DNA from: Austropuccinia psidii
Lineage: Eukaryota; Basidiomycota; Pucciniomycetes; Pucciniales; Sphaerophragmiaceae
DNA length: 64,000 nt
Direction: 5' to 3'
Assembly: GCA_023105745.1 (NCBI GenBank)
Contig: JALGQZ010000006.1
Span: 33,123,686-33,187,685 of the forward strand
The notes under the pieces were generated by a model, which saw only the letters and a list, made by a program, of their open reading frames with translations, was not told the DNA's origin and did no database searches. Of the stretch, positions 1-11,732 are shown piece after piece. Both the position numbers and the translations under genes were made by a program. Numbering within the stretch: position 1 is the stretch's first letter; every line of letters starts with the position of its first letter.

Positions 1-429
1 TTGAATGTTTTCGCCAAGTTGATTTTTTGTTTTGTCTTGAAGATAGGCGTTTGATTGAAAAAGATGATTGGTCGGGGTGATTTAAGTTGTATTTTTGTAT
101 TAAATTTAAAATTTTATGAATGAAATCAGCCCAATGATTGCTCCACGTCAAGGAAATGTTCATGAAGCTGCTTTTTAATCATTTTGGAAGACCAAGATGA
201 GGTGAAATTGTGAATTTCCTGAGGAGAACTTGGTAAAATCCAAGTATCTAAGAAGGGTAATTGACCTAGCCCTGAATGCCCCTGGGATTTTCGGATTTCC
301 TCCAATTTTTCCAAAAACCGTTTGAAAATTTTCAATCGTCCAAAAATTCAAAATCCAGAACGAGCAACCCAGCACGACAAGCTTAGATTGCGATCTCGTT
401 GGATAATTCGTCGATGGACTGGTTGCTGA
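1..429. other. Upstream flank of the 5-phosphatase gene, first exon unresolved
   Basis: I recognise no gene here. Short minus-strand open frames exist (for example 335-126), but they match nothing I know. An ATG at 414 opens 18 codons, but it is not in the frame of the first recognisable exon and would need a 40-nt intron to join it. The true first exon or promoter is therefore unresolved. Confidence 0.4.
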
Positions 430-3400
430 GGACAGTGCAACCTCTTAAGCCGACTCAAGCAGATATCTAGTCAGTTCGCTCTCGCCTTGCTCGATACCGC
501 CAATTCTGATATCTTTTGCCTCCGAAGTTCTACCGTGCTTGAGAAGATTCTTCCTCAAGGTATGATATCGATTTTCTGTCGATTCTGGCATTCCTCGGAT
601 GGACTGATTCACTTGCTTGGTCTTTTCAAATGCAGAGCATGTAAAGCTGGCTACCTTTGTCGAGGCGGTAACTCATAATAACATCTCATCCTCGAATGCT
701 CAACGCCATTCCTTCATCCTTGCCATCATTTGCAACGTCGATTTTGAGTTTGAGCAAGCAGCGTTAGCCAATCAATCTTGATTCACTCTAATCTCTCAAG
801 CTGAAGTCTTAATCATCTAGCATATTGCTCTTGTCAACTGCAAACCAACAGACATCCGTCCTAGCCGTCTTGCCAATCGTTTCGGGTTTGAATATTTCAA
901 TCTCAGAGACCAGTCGTTCAGACCTTCAGCCAGCTCATCCAACCCCATTCGAAGACAACCTCACAGTGGATGCGGTCAACCCCACAGGTACCCCCTCTTT
1001 GCATCATTTATTTTCTTGAGCGCTTTCTCCACAATTTAAAAAGTTATCATTTTATTCAATCAAATCCGAGGGCTTAGCCACAACTTGATATTTCACAAAT
1101 TAATTCCTAGTCTTGCAATGTAAGTTTAGCGTCAGCGGTGATCAATTAATTGAAGTTTCAAGCGTAGATAGGCAAGCCTTGAAAGATGCCACATCTGAAG
1201 TTCGAAGGTTGACTGCCATAGCTAGTTGAGTGCTTATTCAGTAATTAGTCGCCGCTCGCTCTACTCTTTTCTAATGACTTCACACTTGACATTTGAACTT
1301 TTTCAAGCTGATCACCAGATTTGGAACTTGGATCTTTTGGGTTCATGGATTGATCGATACATTTCACGGAAGAAACCACAAATTATTAATCGAGCTCAAG
1401 ATTCAATCGCTAATCAAGTCTTATCTGCTCATGATCGCTTGTCCAAGCTATTAACCTCATCACGTCTGTTTTTTGCACTTTTCTTTTTTCTAAAAAAATA
1501 TGCTCAAGCAATATTAACCTTTTTAATCTTTTCAGCCCCTTCTACGGCTTTCCCTTCCGATACCACAACTAACTCACCTCAACCCCGAAACAAGCCACCA
1601 AGCTTTACGTCTGATTTACCAGAATGGAGGCTCAATTGGCTAAACGAGCGCTTACGGGAGTTAGAGGATGATTATGTAACTACTCAAAAGATCAAGTATG
1701 TTGAAATCATTTTCACCTTCAGCCTCAAGCTTTTCAGCTAACCATTATTTACTCAGAGTTCGAATAGGTACATGGAATGTAGCTGGAAAGCAACCCGTCG
1801 AGAGCCTTCAAGATTGGATTGTTCCCAATGATCAACTCCACAAGTCAGATCTTTATATAATTTGGTTAGTTGCAATGGTATTCAGTCTGCAGAAAAAATC
1901 AAGCCATTAATATCAACATCCGAATGAGCACCCTTTAAGCCTCATGTAAGTGCATATCTGCTAACTCTCCTCTAGTTTGCAAGAAATAGATAATTCTTCC
2001 GAGGCTTTCGTACGATACACCCCATTTCGCGAAAATTTCTGGTGTGAGGTTGTGCACAAGTCCATTGAGTCTACTGGCACTCAAAAAGTTATCAAGGTCG
2101 CCAGTCAGCAATTGGTTGGATTGTTGATTATGGTATTTGTAGATGCGAATATGGCTCAAGCTATTTCAGATGTAAATACTACTTATCTTGGTACTGGCAC
2201 TCTTGGGCTTGGCAACAAAGGTGCAACGGCGGTCCGACTCAAGTACAAATTCATTTTCTTTCTCAGAAACTCTCAAAGAAATCTGGAAACCTTTTTCTTG
2301 CGCTCACATGTCTGTTCATCGGATCTTTGCAGATTTTGGGACACATACCTTACGCTAGTAAATAGCCATTTACCTGCTTTTCAGGAACAAGTGGAAGCCA
2401 GAAACCGAGACTACTTAGAAATTTGCCGAAGACTTGTGTTTCCATCTAGCAACAATCAACCCTCACTAACACCTTCAATACCAAAGTTGAGCTTCTTGGG
2501 CGGAGGACCAAATGCGCCCTCACCCCATGTAGACCTATTCCAGACAGGGTATGTGCGACGACTGCTTGTTTTGGCCGTCTCTGAGATGAGCCTAGCTAAA
2601 GTTGATGTTTTCATTCAGACATCTCATTTGGGCTGGGTAAGAAAAGTTAGACTTGTAAATTCAAAACTGTGACAGTTATTTTATTCAATCAATTATTTTG
2701 CATTAGTGACTTTAACTATCGTTTGAACACTACCTATGCTGAGGCCAAATCCTTGGCGGAAAGTGCAGCCACTGGGTCTTGTAGCACCCTGCTAGAATAT
2801 GATCAACTAAAACAACAAATTGATTTAAGAAACGCTTTTCAAGACTTTCAAGAAGGTGAAATTACGTTCCCGCCAACGTATAAATTCGATGTAGGAACGG
2901 ATAACTACGACACTAGGTAAATCAAGCTATGGACGCACCTGATTTTATATTCTCAAGTATTTGCTGATTACCTACTCGTTTCTTCTATTTGTGACCTGTG
3001 CTTTTCCCAGTGAAAAACAAAGAATCCCATCATACACTGATCGAATTTTGTACTTGGCGGGAAGGGTCAACGACATCGAAGTTTTGGAATACAAAAGTTA
3101 TCAATCCTTTTGTTTGAGTGATCATAAACCAGTGGCATCCACCATGAGCGTACAAGTTTACAACATATTGAAAAATAAACGTGATAGTTTACAATTCGAG
3201 CTTCTAAGAGAATTAGATGGCTTAGAGAATGATGCTTTGCCTGATTTAAAGGTGGAACCTGACAACCTACAACTCAATCTTTCATCTGGGGAAGAAGTCG
3301 GAGGCGCTTTAGTGGGAACAACAATTTTCTTGACTAATATTAAGCGATTCAAGGTTTCTTGGCAAATGATTCCTAAACCTGGTGAAACTAATGTATGCGA

Positions 3401-3715
3401 AGATTGGTTGAAAATTAGCCAACTTTCGGGGAGCATTGCTAGAGGTTAGTACCAAAATTAAAAAATTACTTGTCTTCTCATGTGTTTTAAATGCCGATTA
3501 ATAATAAGGCTTTTTTCTCAAACCTATTTTATAATTATCTTACAGGAGTTTCAGAACAAATTCATTTTGCTATTGACCCTATTGGAGTCAATCAATTTCG
3601 TACCGCTACAAGAAGTGATGAAGTCGCCGAGGTAGTTATCTTATCTATTGAAGGTGGTCGTGATATTTTCATTCCAATCACTGTTAAATTTCAACCAGCC
3701 AGCACCCAAAATTAA
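430..3715 (+). CDS. Inositol polyphosphate 5-phosphatase, OCRL/INPP5B-like, spliced, N-terminus unresolved
   Basis: This enzyme removes the 5-phosphate from phosphoinositides such as PI(4,5)P2 at membranes. Exons I can join in phase: 430-559, 636-762, 821-987, 1111-1224, 1308-1695, 1757-1864, 1976-2242, 2333-2548, 2619-2636, 2707-2916, 3011-3444, 3546-3715 (TAA). Together they are 2349 nt, an exact number of codons (782 residues). Introns are 58-123 nt with GT/AG ends, and the 1225-1307 intron has a CTAAT branch-like box. Family motifs in order are RIGTWNVAGKQP (exon at 1757), LQEI, GLGNKGA, NSHLPA, IWAGDFNYRL (spanning an 18-nt exon), PSYTDRIL and SDHKPV, so the catalytic residues are present. 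After the catalytic domain, about 110 residues resemble an ASH domain, and the protein then stops with no RhoGAP-like domain. Residues from about 1470 to 1535 are hydrophobic and may be an unspliced intron, but no donor/acceptor pair keeps the frame. The start codon was not found. Confidence 0.88.
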
Positions 3716-4588
3716 AGAAGAATCTATCACTAGGTCCAATATCATTTGAGCTTTGTAATATTAATGCCAACACAGATGTGATGGAGTTATTCTCACTTAT
3801 CTTTCATTGTATATGGCGTTTTTGAATTCTATTGTTGTGATTGAGTAATTCATCGTTATTGCCCTTTCCAATAATTTTTTTTTCGAAAGGCATTAGAAAA
3901 AAAGTTGAATGTTTATGATTTCAATTACAAATTATTTATCATTTTTTAGTCTATTTGAATGGTGGTACACAATTTTTAGCTTTCTTTTTTCCCTTTAAAA
4001 AGAAAATATTTCTGAAAGGTTTTTTTCACCAAGAATCCATTTCCAAATTTTTTCCTTATTCATTGCAATTTTTTACTTATTTGTTTGTGATTCCCATCAA
4101 ACTCTGTTACTCTTTTTTTGAGCGCATTGCTTGTTTAAAGTCGCGCACTATGCACAGCCCATATTGTAGGAGTGATTTTGCACTGTGCTGTGCGCTTCAA
4201 AGACGCTAGAAAAGTTAGTGCAAAAAAAGCTATAGCGGTTTGCTTAACGCAGGTTCCAAGGAAAATTGAGTAGGGAATACCAAAATTGTGCCATGTATTT
4301 TAAAACAGGGAAGAGATAACAATAAAAAGAGCTAGATGACAAAAAAAAATAGTGAGAAAGGGGGAAGATAATTTGGTGAGTGTGTTTGGTAAGGAATTCT
4401 TAGTAATTCTCAATAAAATAGAGATATGTTCAAGAAAATGAAAAATAAAATCATCAAAATATTTTTTGCTATGTTCTATTAGCTGAGTTTGGGTTTGTTG
4501 CAAAATAAATTTGATAAAGGGTCAGTTATGGTTGTCTGCTTGTAAAGCATTCTTTGCTTCTTTTGAGATGGCTTTTCTCCAATACTAA
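3716..4588. other. 3' flank and AT-rich intergenic sequence
   Basis: This follows the stop codon of the phosphatase and contains T-rich and A-rich runs. A short inverted repeat lies near 4150-4195 (GCACAG against CTGTGC). Open frames here are short and low-complexity, and I see no gene. Confidence 0.5.
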
Positions 4589-5020
4589 AAAGTTGTCAGG
4601 CTGAGTCTATGATAAAGAAGTAATAAGGCTATTTACAACTTTAAATATGACTGTGACATGGATAAAAAGTATTAAAAAGGTTTTAATTATAAATAAAAAG
4701 GGCTTTACTAATGAGAATTAGTGGTGGTGAGTGCTGTTGAAAGCCCTGGGTGCAGCTTTATCTGTTGGGTTACAATAATAAAAGACTACAATACTAAAGT
4801 TTATAGTATAACCTGATTATTTTCCAAAAGTATAACTGTTTTTTGACAGTTGTACTATGTAGGAATTCAAGAGCAGGATGGGGATTCCTTTTCTGGCAGT
4901 GAAAAGGCCTCCTTTTATCTTGAAATGGGGTGAAAAGGCTGCTAGACCTTTTCAAGTGGAGGAAATGAAGATTTTGCACTCTCCAGGACAGGCTTGCGGT
5001 TTTAAAAAGACCTGTATAAC

Positions 5021-5086
5021 CTGTATTGGGCTCAGATGTGGTTTTGAAACCACATCTGGGCAGTTTTCACCAATACAGGGTGAAAA
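5021..5086 (+). other. Conserved nested hairpin in family X LTR
   Basis: An outer stem, CTGTATTGG (5021-5029) with CCAATACAG (5070-5078), encloses a perfect 11-bp palindromic stem. The arms of that inner stem are AGATGTGGTTT and AAACCACATCT (5034-5057, 2-nt loop). An overlapping alternative stem is TTTTCACC with GGTGAAAA (5064-5086). The same arrangement is kept in copy 2 (inner stem 30439-30462) and copy 3 (inner stem 48024-48047, one mismatch). Its role is unknown; it could be an RNA structure or a dimer-binding site. Confidence 0.65.
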
Positions 5087-5170
5087 GTTTAATCTGGGGA
5101 CCACACAGCCTGATTCTGACATGTATGACACATAGAATACTGTACAGAACCTGTATGGGGCCCCAGTATT

Positions 5171-5300
5171 TGTAACAGCAAGTAGACTGTGCCACAGAAC
5201 TCAACATATATATCCTTTAAAATCTATCATGTAAATAGTTGATACTTAAAAACCACAAGAGGTAGATGAAGCAATGCATGCATCATAACGCGTCCTAACA
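5171..5300 (+). repeat. Copia 5' LTR (130 bp)
   Basis: It begins TGTAACAGC and ends CCTAACA. It differs from the 3' LTR by about 8 substitutions and one 1-bp indel by eye, so the insertion is not recent. Several of the differences are C/T changes at CG sites near the end. Confidence 0.95.
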
Positions 5301-5311
5301 GGTTATGGGCC
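5301..5311 (+). other. Copia primer-binding site, initiator-tRNA anticodon type
   Basis: GGTTATGGGCC directly abuts the 5' LTR. It is complementary to GGCCCATAACC, the anticodon stem-loop of eukaryotic initiator tRNA-Met, and not to a tRNA 3' CCA end. This is the half-tRNA priming known for Drosophila copia. Confidence 0.8.
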
Positions 5312-5806
5312 TTCAACAGAATCAAAACATTGTATCATTTCAGTAAAAAAAAAAGACAGGGATGCCTTGATTTTTTTTCATTTGGACACCACAATTAGGG
5401 ACACTTGATTGTGTGCCAAATCATTTGGACACCACCTGACACAGACTGCTGCAATATTTCCTCATTCCTGATCTCTTTTATACCTTTTTCTCTCCCATCT
5501 TGACTCTTTTTGTTACACACCACTCATCTTATATTACATATTAAAAAAAAACAACATATAATATATTCTTGATTTTTTTACTTTTTCTCTCTACTATCTA
5601 GCTTGAACATTTTTTCTGTCTCTACTTTCTTTCATCTTTTTCTTTTATTCTCATTGTTTTTTCTCTGTTCCTTTTTTTTTCTCTATAATATTCTTTTCAA
5701 CAGACATCTACTATAATTCTATAATTTCATCCTTCTGATCTTCAAAAAAAAAAAACAATTATTATATTCTTCCAAACAATCACATTCCATACCAGTAACC
5801 CTTTGG
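5312..5806 (+). other. Copia leader between primer site and gag
   Basis: This stretch is pyrimidine-rich (many TTTCTC and CTTTTT runs) with A-runs near 5345 and 5750. No coding signal was seen. It presumably carries the packaging and leader sequence of the element. Confidence 0.5.
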
Positions 5807-6712
5807 ATGCCAAGGGGATATCCAAAGAAATCACACCCAGACCTATACCAAACCAACATTCCTTCTGACTTCAACAAAAAAATTGACATGAAGAGGCAAG
5901 CTTCAGCTATGTCAACTACAAAACCCACACTAAGTCCAGCTGAATCAGAGCCGACCATGAACGACCGCATATCAAGAATATGGACAACCATATCACAAGC
6001 AACAGCCCTAATCAAGAATGAACACATACTGAAACTAGACAGCAGAAACTTCACCTCATGGGAGAATAGAATATCAATCATACTAGACAACTTTATTGAT
6101 GATGCTGATTTTCTTCATCGCGAGGGACCAACACTGTCCAGCAACAAGAAAATATGTTGTGGCATCCTAATCTATTCTCTCCAGGAAGCCGTTCAGTCAG
6201 AGATACTTCACCTATGACCGTGCAAAGCCATCTATGACCATTTAAAACAACTATATCACATCATTACACGGGCAGGCCAGCTATCAGGCCTGAAGGAATT
6301 GTTAAACACTCCGATGCAGCCAGATGAGGCGCCGTCATTGTATGCAGTGAGGCTACAATTGTCGGCCAGCAAGTTCACTCAACGAGGACCTTTTACTAGG
6401 GTTGTTGCTGCAAAGGGGCATCCAGGGTCAGGAAATGGCAAAGATGGTGATGTTACGACTTGAAAATGAAATAGCAAATAAAGGCCGGAATCCAAATCTT
6501 GCCACCTGCCATCAAATCTTAGAATCGGCTTACCAACAACATCAGCGCAACAGGATGAGCCGGTTGCTTTCAATCAAGCCTCCGTTGTCAACTTGCCAGT
6601 ACAAAGTGAAACTTATGACTCAAATGACATAGACCTGGCCACCCTGAGGGCGGTCATTCGGGGTACATGCCACAACTGCAAGAAGCTGGGGCATTTTGCA
6701 CATGACTGCTGA
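5807..6712 (+). pseudogene. Copia gag (capsid plus CCHC knuckle), broken
   Basis: The frame opens at ATG 5807. The N-terminal capsid part contains LDSRNFTSWENRIS, the usual Copia gag start. An in-frame TGA at 6215 ends the first piece, and homologous coding continues after it. A frameshift lies near 6400 and another near 6555. The nucleocapsid knuckle CHNCKKLGHFAHDC (C-x2-C-x4-H-x4-C) lies at about 6668-6709 and is followed at once by TGA. The protein would coat the RNA in the virus-like particle, but this copy cannot make it intact. Confidence 0.88.
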
Positions 6713-8010
6713 GCAAAAAGGACCGGTAACACTTCCTTGCCACTTATGAACAATACCTCACAATTCAGAGCCTACTACCCCATCATCACACCACCAATAT
6801 GGCCTGCAACTGGGCCATTGGCAACAGCAGGATCGCAGCAGCTCAAGCCGGCGGAATATTACCAACCAAACTACCCAAATAAACCGGCAACCCCAGTAAA
6901 TGTTCATTTTGCAGAGATAGGTGATGACAAAGATCTAATGAACTTGTTCCAGGCAGAGGTTATAAGGGATGAGAATGTAGGTGGAAGGGAACCAGTATGT
7001 GACACTGGGGCGACCCATTCCTTAACCTGTGACAAGGAAGCTCTGTATGGGTTCCGTGAACTAATCAAACCTCTTCTGCTATCCGTAGCAACAAAGACAG
7101 GGAATAGAAACAGTTTTGTGACAGGCATTGGTGCAATGGCATTTCTGGGCCTGCACAGCGAGATTGTATTAAAAAAAATGTTTTTTATTCACCTAGTGCC
7201 ACCGCAACACTAATCTCCCCAGCCTCCATACTGCGAACTGGTGGAAAAATGTACACCCAAGGGGACAACCTCTTATTTTGTAATACAGACCACATACCCT
7301 TATTAGTTGCTGACTGCAACGCGCAGCGGAGCTGTTGGTTTTTCCCACCATGTTTAAATCCACATGAGTTGAGAGGGTGCATAACACTGGTCAAGAAAAT
7401 TGTAAGTTTGAAAATGAGAGTAGGCAAACAACGTGACTGCGATTTGGAAAAGGATGAGGTCCTCATGTGGCACAAGCTCTTTGGCCACTGTGGTATGCAG
7501 CGACTACAAAAATTCCTGAAAGACAGGATTGGCGCTGGCATTGGTAAGCACCCAAATATCACTGTGGATAACTGCGCTGACTGCCTTATTGCAAAGAGTA
7601 AAGGCAGGAACAAACTACTACCCATGAAGCATATGACAGAACCTCTGGACATTGTCGCAAGTGATATCATGGGGCCTTTCAAGAAAGCGAACATCAACTC
7701 AGGGTGTTGGGCACTTACCATATGGGACATCGGTTCAACGTACGGTGAGTGTCACATCATAGCAATGAAAGCTGATGCTGCAGCGGTGTTACAGGGCGTT
7801 GTTACCAGATGGGAGGTCAAATGTGGCAGGAAATTGAAAACATTACATACTGACGGAGGCGGTGAGTTCTGGTCAAAAGGAATGATCCATTGGTTCTCAA
7901 TAAAGGGGATCACGCATGAACAAAGCCTCCCTATGCATCACGAACAAAACGGTGTTGCGGAGAAATACAACAGGAGCGTTGCAGATATGGGACAGACGAT
8001 GCTACGGTAA
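6713..8010 (+). pseudogene. Copia protease and integrase, broken
   Basis: The frame continues after the gag TGA. The protease site is CDTGATHSLT (near 7001-7030). A frameshift at the A-run near 7170-7180 separates it from the integrase part. The GAG-pre-integrase zinc motif is WHKLFGHCGMQRLQKF...CADCLIAKSK. The integrase core shows SDIMGPF (first Asp), LHTDGGGEFW (second Asp) and NGVAEKYN (Glu), so the DDE triad is visible. The frame ends at TAA 8008, and homology continues in another frame. Confidence 0.9.
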
Positions 8011-9391
8011 TCCGGATTGGGGATATACTTCCATGTGGGCAGTATACACTAATAACAACATTCTTAATGAGAGAACTGGACGGTTGACACCGGCGGAGGT
8101 ACTATTCAATGAGAAGCCGCAACTAGATAGAATGCGGAATTTTGGAGCAAAAGCATACATACACATTCCTCAGGAACACTGTCGGAAAGTAGATGACAGG
8201 GCTCATGAGGGGCATGTGGTGATGTACTTACAGCAAGCAAAGGGATGGTTGTTCTACATCCCAGGGGCTAACAAGATGATTCCTTCCGCTTGGGCTACAC
8301 TTCCAGGTACTAACCGTCTCACAAACATACTCAGGAAAGGAAACCCATTCAAGCATCAAGGCAATAAGCAAAATGAGAAAATGGGAATTCCATTCCTTCT
8401 CAACAACATTCGGCTGGGAAGTTTTGGCAAGGAGGAAACCTTCACCAAACAAGAGCAAACAGCAGCAAAAATTACTAAACCGTCTAGTGCTATACCAAAA
8501 AGCTGCAAAGAGGCAATGAATAGCAATGAAAAGGAGGAATTGTTGCACACAATCCGGGAAGAGTTGCAGAATATGAAAAGGATGGATGTTTTTGAAGTGG
8601 TCCCCTTGGATAATATATGGCATACCATCAATGGAGGTTGGATTTTTGCCAAAAAGATTGACAATTTATTGGAATAGGTGCATTACAAGGCACGATACGT
8701 GGCGCGAGGCAATAGAAAATGCTACAATGAGGAATACAAGGAAACCTTTGCTCTGACAGCCACGTTCATTGCATTGCGACTGTTACTGACGTGGGCCGCA
8801 AGACACAACTGGTTGGTCCATTCATTTGACTTCACTTCTGCTTACCTGAATGCACCAATAGACATGGAGGTATGGATAAAGCCACCAGACGGAATGAATA
8901 TTCCTGCCAATATGGGCTGTCAACTAAAAAAGGCACTGTATGGGACGAAACAAGCCGGAAGATGCTGGTGGGAGAACCTGGGAGGTAAGCTCAAGGAACT
9001 TGGATTTTCAAAAAGTGCCTTCGACAATAGCATATACTTTAACATGCGGAACAATGCAATGACATGGATACATGTAGATGACGGGATAATAATCGCACAG
9101 ACAAAAAAAGAGTTAGATGATTTAAAGCGAGGGTTGGAGGGTAGCTTCAAGATAAAGTGGAAGGATGGAGTGGAGAGAATGATTGGTATGGAGGTACAGC
9201 GCCAGGCGGCAGGTTTCACATTGACTCAAAAACAACTCATCAGAAGAATCGTCACAAGACACTGGGATGGGAAGAAAACCAATGCCACCCCACTACCGGC
9301 AAAAAGCAAAGTAAGGATGCTCACACAAGATGACATGATCATTAACCAGAAAGGTTTCTTATCCATTGTAGGGAGTTTGAGTTACATCTCC
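8011..9391 (+). pseudogene. Copia integrase tail and reverse transcriptase, broken and interrupted by Gypsy A
   Basis: The integrase C-terminal part (LTPAEVLFNEKPQLDRMRNF, about 8088-8150) leads into the reverse transcriptase. A single in-frame TAG at 8675 precedes the RT core. Motifs are KARYVARG, HSFDFTSAYLNAPI, ALYGTKQAGR and the catalytic HVDDGIIIA (HVDD in place of YVDD). The frame ends at YIS, where Gypsy A begins. Across the insertion the frame resumes as NGTQPDISFAV, the expected Copia continuation. Confidence 0.92.
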
Positions 9392-11570
9392 TGTAAGGTT
9401 TGTCTATGAAACTCTTGATAATAGTAGCAAAATCAAGAGTACTATGACTGTCCTCAATAGAAATATATAATATGATAAAATATTATAACCACAAATTTAA
9501 ATATAATTATTAAAAATAATTATATAAGAAAAATAAATTTAATTATTATTATAAAAATATAATAATAAAATAATAATAATAATTATAATAAATTATAATT
9601 ATTCTATTATTGTTATAGTCACTGACAGTTATAACAATAAGAATTGTAAAGCTCTTAATGAGACAATTAGACGTGGAAATATGAATATTAACCACTTATA
9701 AATAATATAAATATTATTTATAAAATAATTATAACACACACTGTGCAGAAATAATTCTTATAGAATAAAATTCTATATTAAAAAAACTAATACTAGATAA
9801 AAAAAATATAGAACTTTAGAGAAAACTTACTTATAATATTTATTTAATACAACAAGTTAAACAACAACAGTTATCATATGAAATAATGATTATAAGTTAA
9901 AAACACGCCTAAAATCAATAATTTTAAGGATAAAACAACTTTTTATGATAAAATTTAAGATTAAAGAGTTTTTAAGAGGAATTTGTGAATTTTAAAAGAT
10001 ATTTAAGATGATAATTTTATAATATAAAATATATTATTGATGATTACAACAATAATCTGAATTATATGACTTCAATTCCTTAATTTACAATTAATAAAGA
10101 ATAAAATAACTTAAGAATTACTTTAATAATAAGATTATATAAATAATAAAACTTTACCTGTTTAAATTTCTAATATGATTGGATTGATAATGAATGATGG
10201 ACAAAAACAGTGATGAAAAGACTCTTTTTATGTCTTCAGAGCAGCTCTCATAATTCATAATGAATATAGAGGGCGTGCTTAGGTCAAAACTGAAAAACCA
10301 TACTTAAAAACAAAGTTCTTAACTTAAGGAAACTTGTTTTTAATTCCAATTTAAAGTTACCAGTGTTATTCTTAACTCCATGTAACTTTAATCCTCATTT
10401 AAACTAATTATTTTAAGTTTTTAAAATAAATAAACTTATTTATATTCAATTTCATCACATGAACAGCTTAAAAATAGAGTTTCAAGCAGAAATCTCTTAA
10501 ACTCAATTTTTAATTAATTTTTAAAGAAATCATAATTCTCTTTGAGCTTAATTAAAAGAGTAAATTTCCAGGCTAATTACCCAGGAAATTTATTTCTAAA
10601 AGATACTTAAAACTACATTTATCTATAGGTAATATTAAATTCTAAGCTGTGTGAAATTTTCAAGGAAATCCATTAAGATTTGGATTTTAAATGAATTTTT
10701 GAAGTTATTGCTATTTTTCCACATAAAATAGCAATACACACCAAACCTTAGCTTTTGATAAGGTTTTGATGCTTGTAACCTTAAAGTTTTAAGCTTATTT
10801 AAGGTTTTTAAGCTTTATTAAGCTTTCACAGCTCTTAAAACCTTGATTTCAAGCCTGCATATTGGGATTTACCCTTTGGCAGCTTGAAATTCCTGTCCAA
10901 ATTGGGATAAAACCAGTTTAAACCTTAAGGTTGGATCAAAGTCTAATCTTAAAGTTTAAATAAGGTTGAAAATCCTCCAATACAGGTGGACAACCTTAAT
11001 TGAATCATTGCAGATCCAAAAAGTTGGGTACCCCAGCTCTATTTGGTCTTTTTCCTTTGTCCCACCTTTTTGCGTGGATTTTGCCCTTTTATTTATTTAA
11101 AGCCATACCATGGCTTTAAACCCTTTTAAATTGAGCTCACGCAGGATTTACATTCTGTATGGCAAATCCTTAGCCAATTCAGTAAATATACACCACACCT
11201 CAATTTTAACTAAAATTTTGGTAAGTTTGCATTTACCTTATGCAACTTTAAATTTAAGCTTAAATTTAACAATTTTAAAAAAATGTTAAAAAAGTTACAT
11301 TAGTAGTGTGAGATTCTTAAATCTTCTAATAACACAAGAAATAAGTGTTTTTAGGTATAACACCTTATGGATGTACCCTAGGTTATTTTTGGTGTAGAAT
11401 CCAAAAATGACATAATATTTATAACTTTGTTTATCCAAAATAAAGTTATACTTATTTTTTGTTATTTTTTATTTTAATTTCAAATAAAAAGTCTGTTTAA
11501 GACAAAATTAGCTGTTTATAAAATCATTTGTGGCCTTATGGGTATGTTATACATACCTCACAGGCTCACA
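9392..11570 (-). repeat. Gypsy A 3' LTR (2179 bp)
   Basis: It is very AT-rich and nearly identical to the 18177-20365 copy by eye (a few percent different, including one tight cluster of changes near 10445). The plus-strand ends are TGTAAGG and GGCTCACA. It holds no gene. Confidence 0.95.
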
Positions 11571-11590
11571 TTCCCTACCACCAAAAAAAA
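11571..11590 (-). other. Gypsy A polypurine tract
   Basis: On the coding strand an oligo-T run is followed by GGTGGTAGGGAA, directly abutting the 3' LTR. Elements B, C and D have similar purine tracts at the same place. Confidence 0.7.
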
Positions 11591-11732
11591 TTGTACCACA
11601 ATTTCTCTTTCGTAGTTTACCCCCAAGTTATTTGGGGGGGTATAATCCACTGTCCAACCTCTCTACTTATACTTTTAAGTATGTAAAGCACACAATTCAA
11701 ACTTTTTATTGAGCAATTGGCCTTCTCTCATG

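Noticed and set aside
1474..1535. Possible extra intron in the 5-phosphatase (GTCTGT...TTTCAG)
   Set aside because: Its 62-nt length would break the downstream frame and lead to an early stop, so I kept the exon whole and flagged the hydrophobic stretch.
4594..5170. tRNA-like or snRNA-like look of the GGTGGTGAGTGCT...GGGTTAC stretch (about 4720-4775)
   Set aside because: It lacks consistent A and B boxes and a cloverleaf, and it is simply part of the X LTR.
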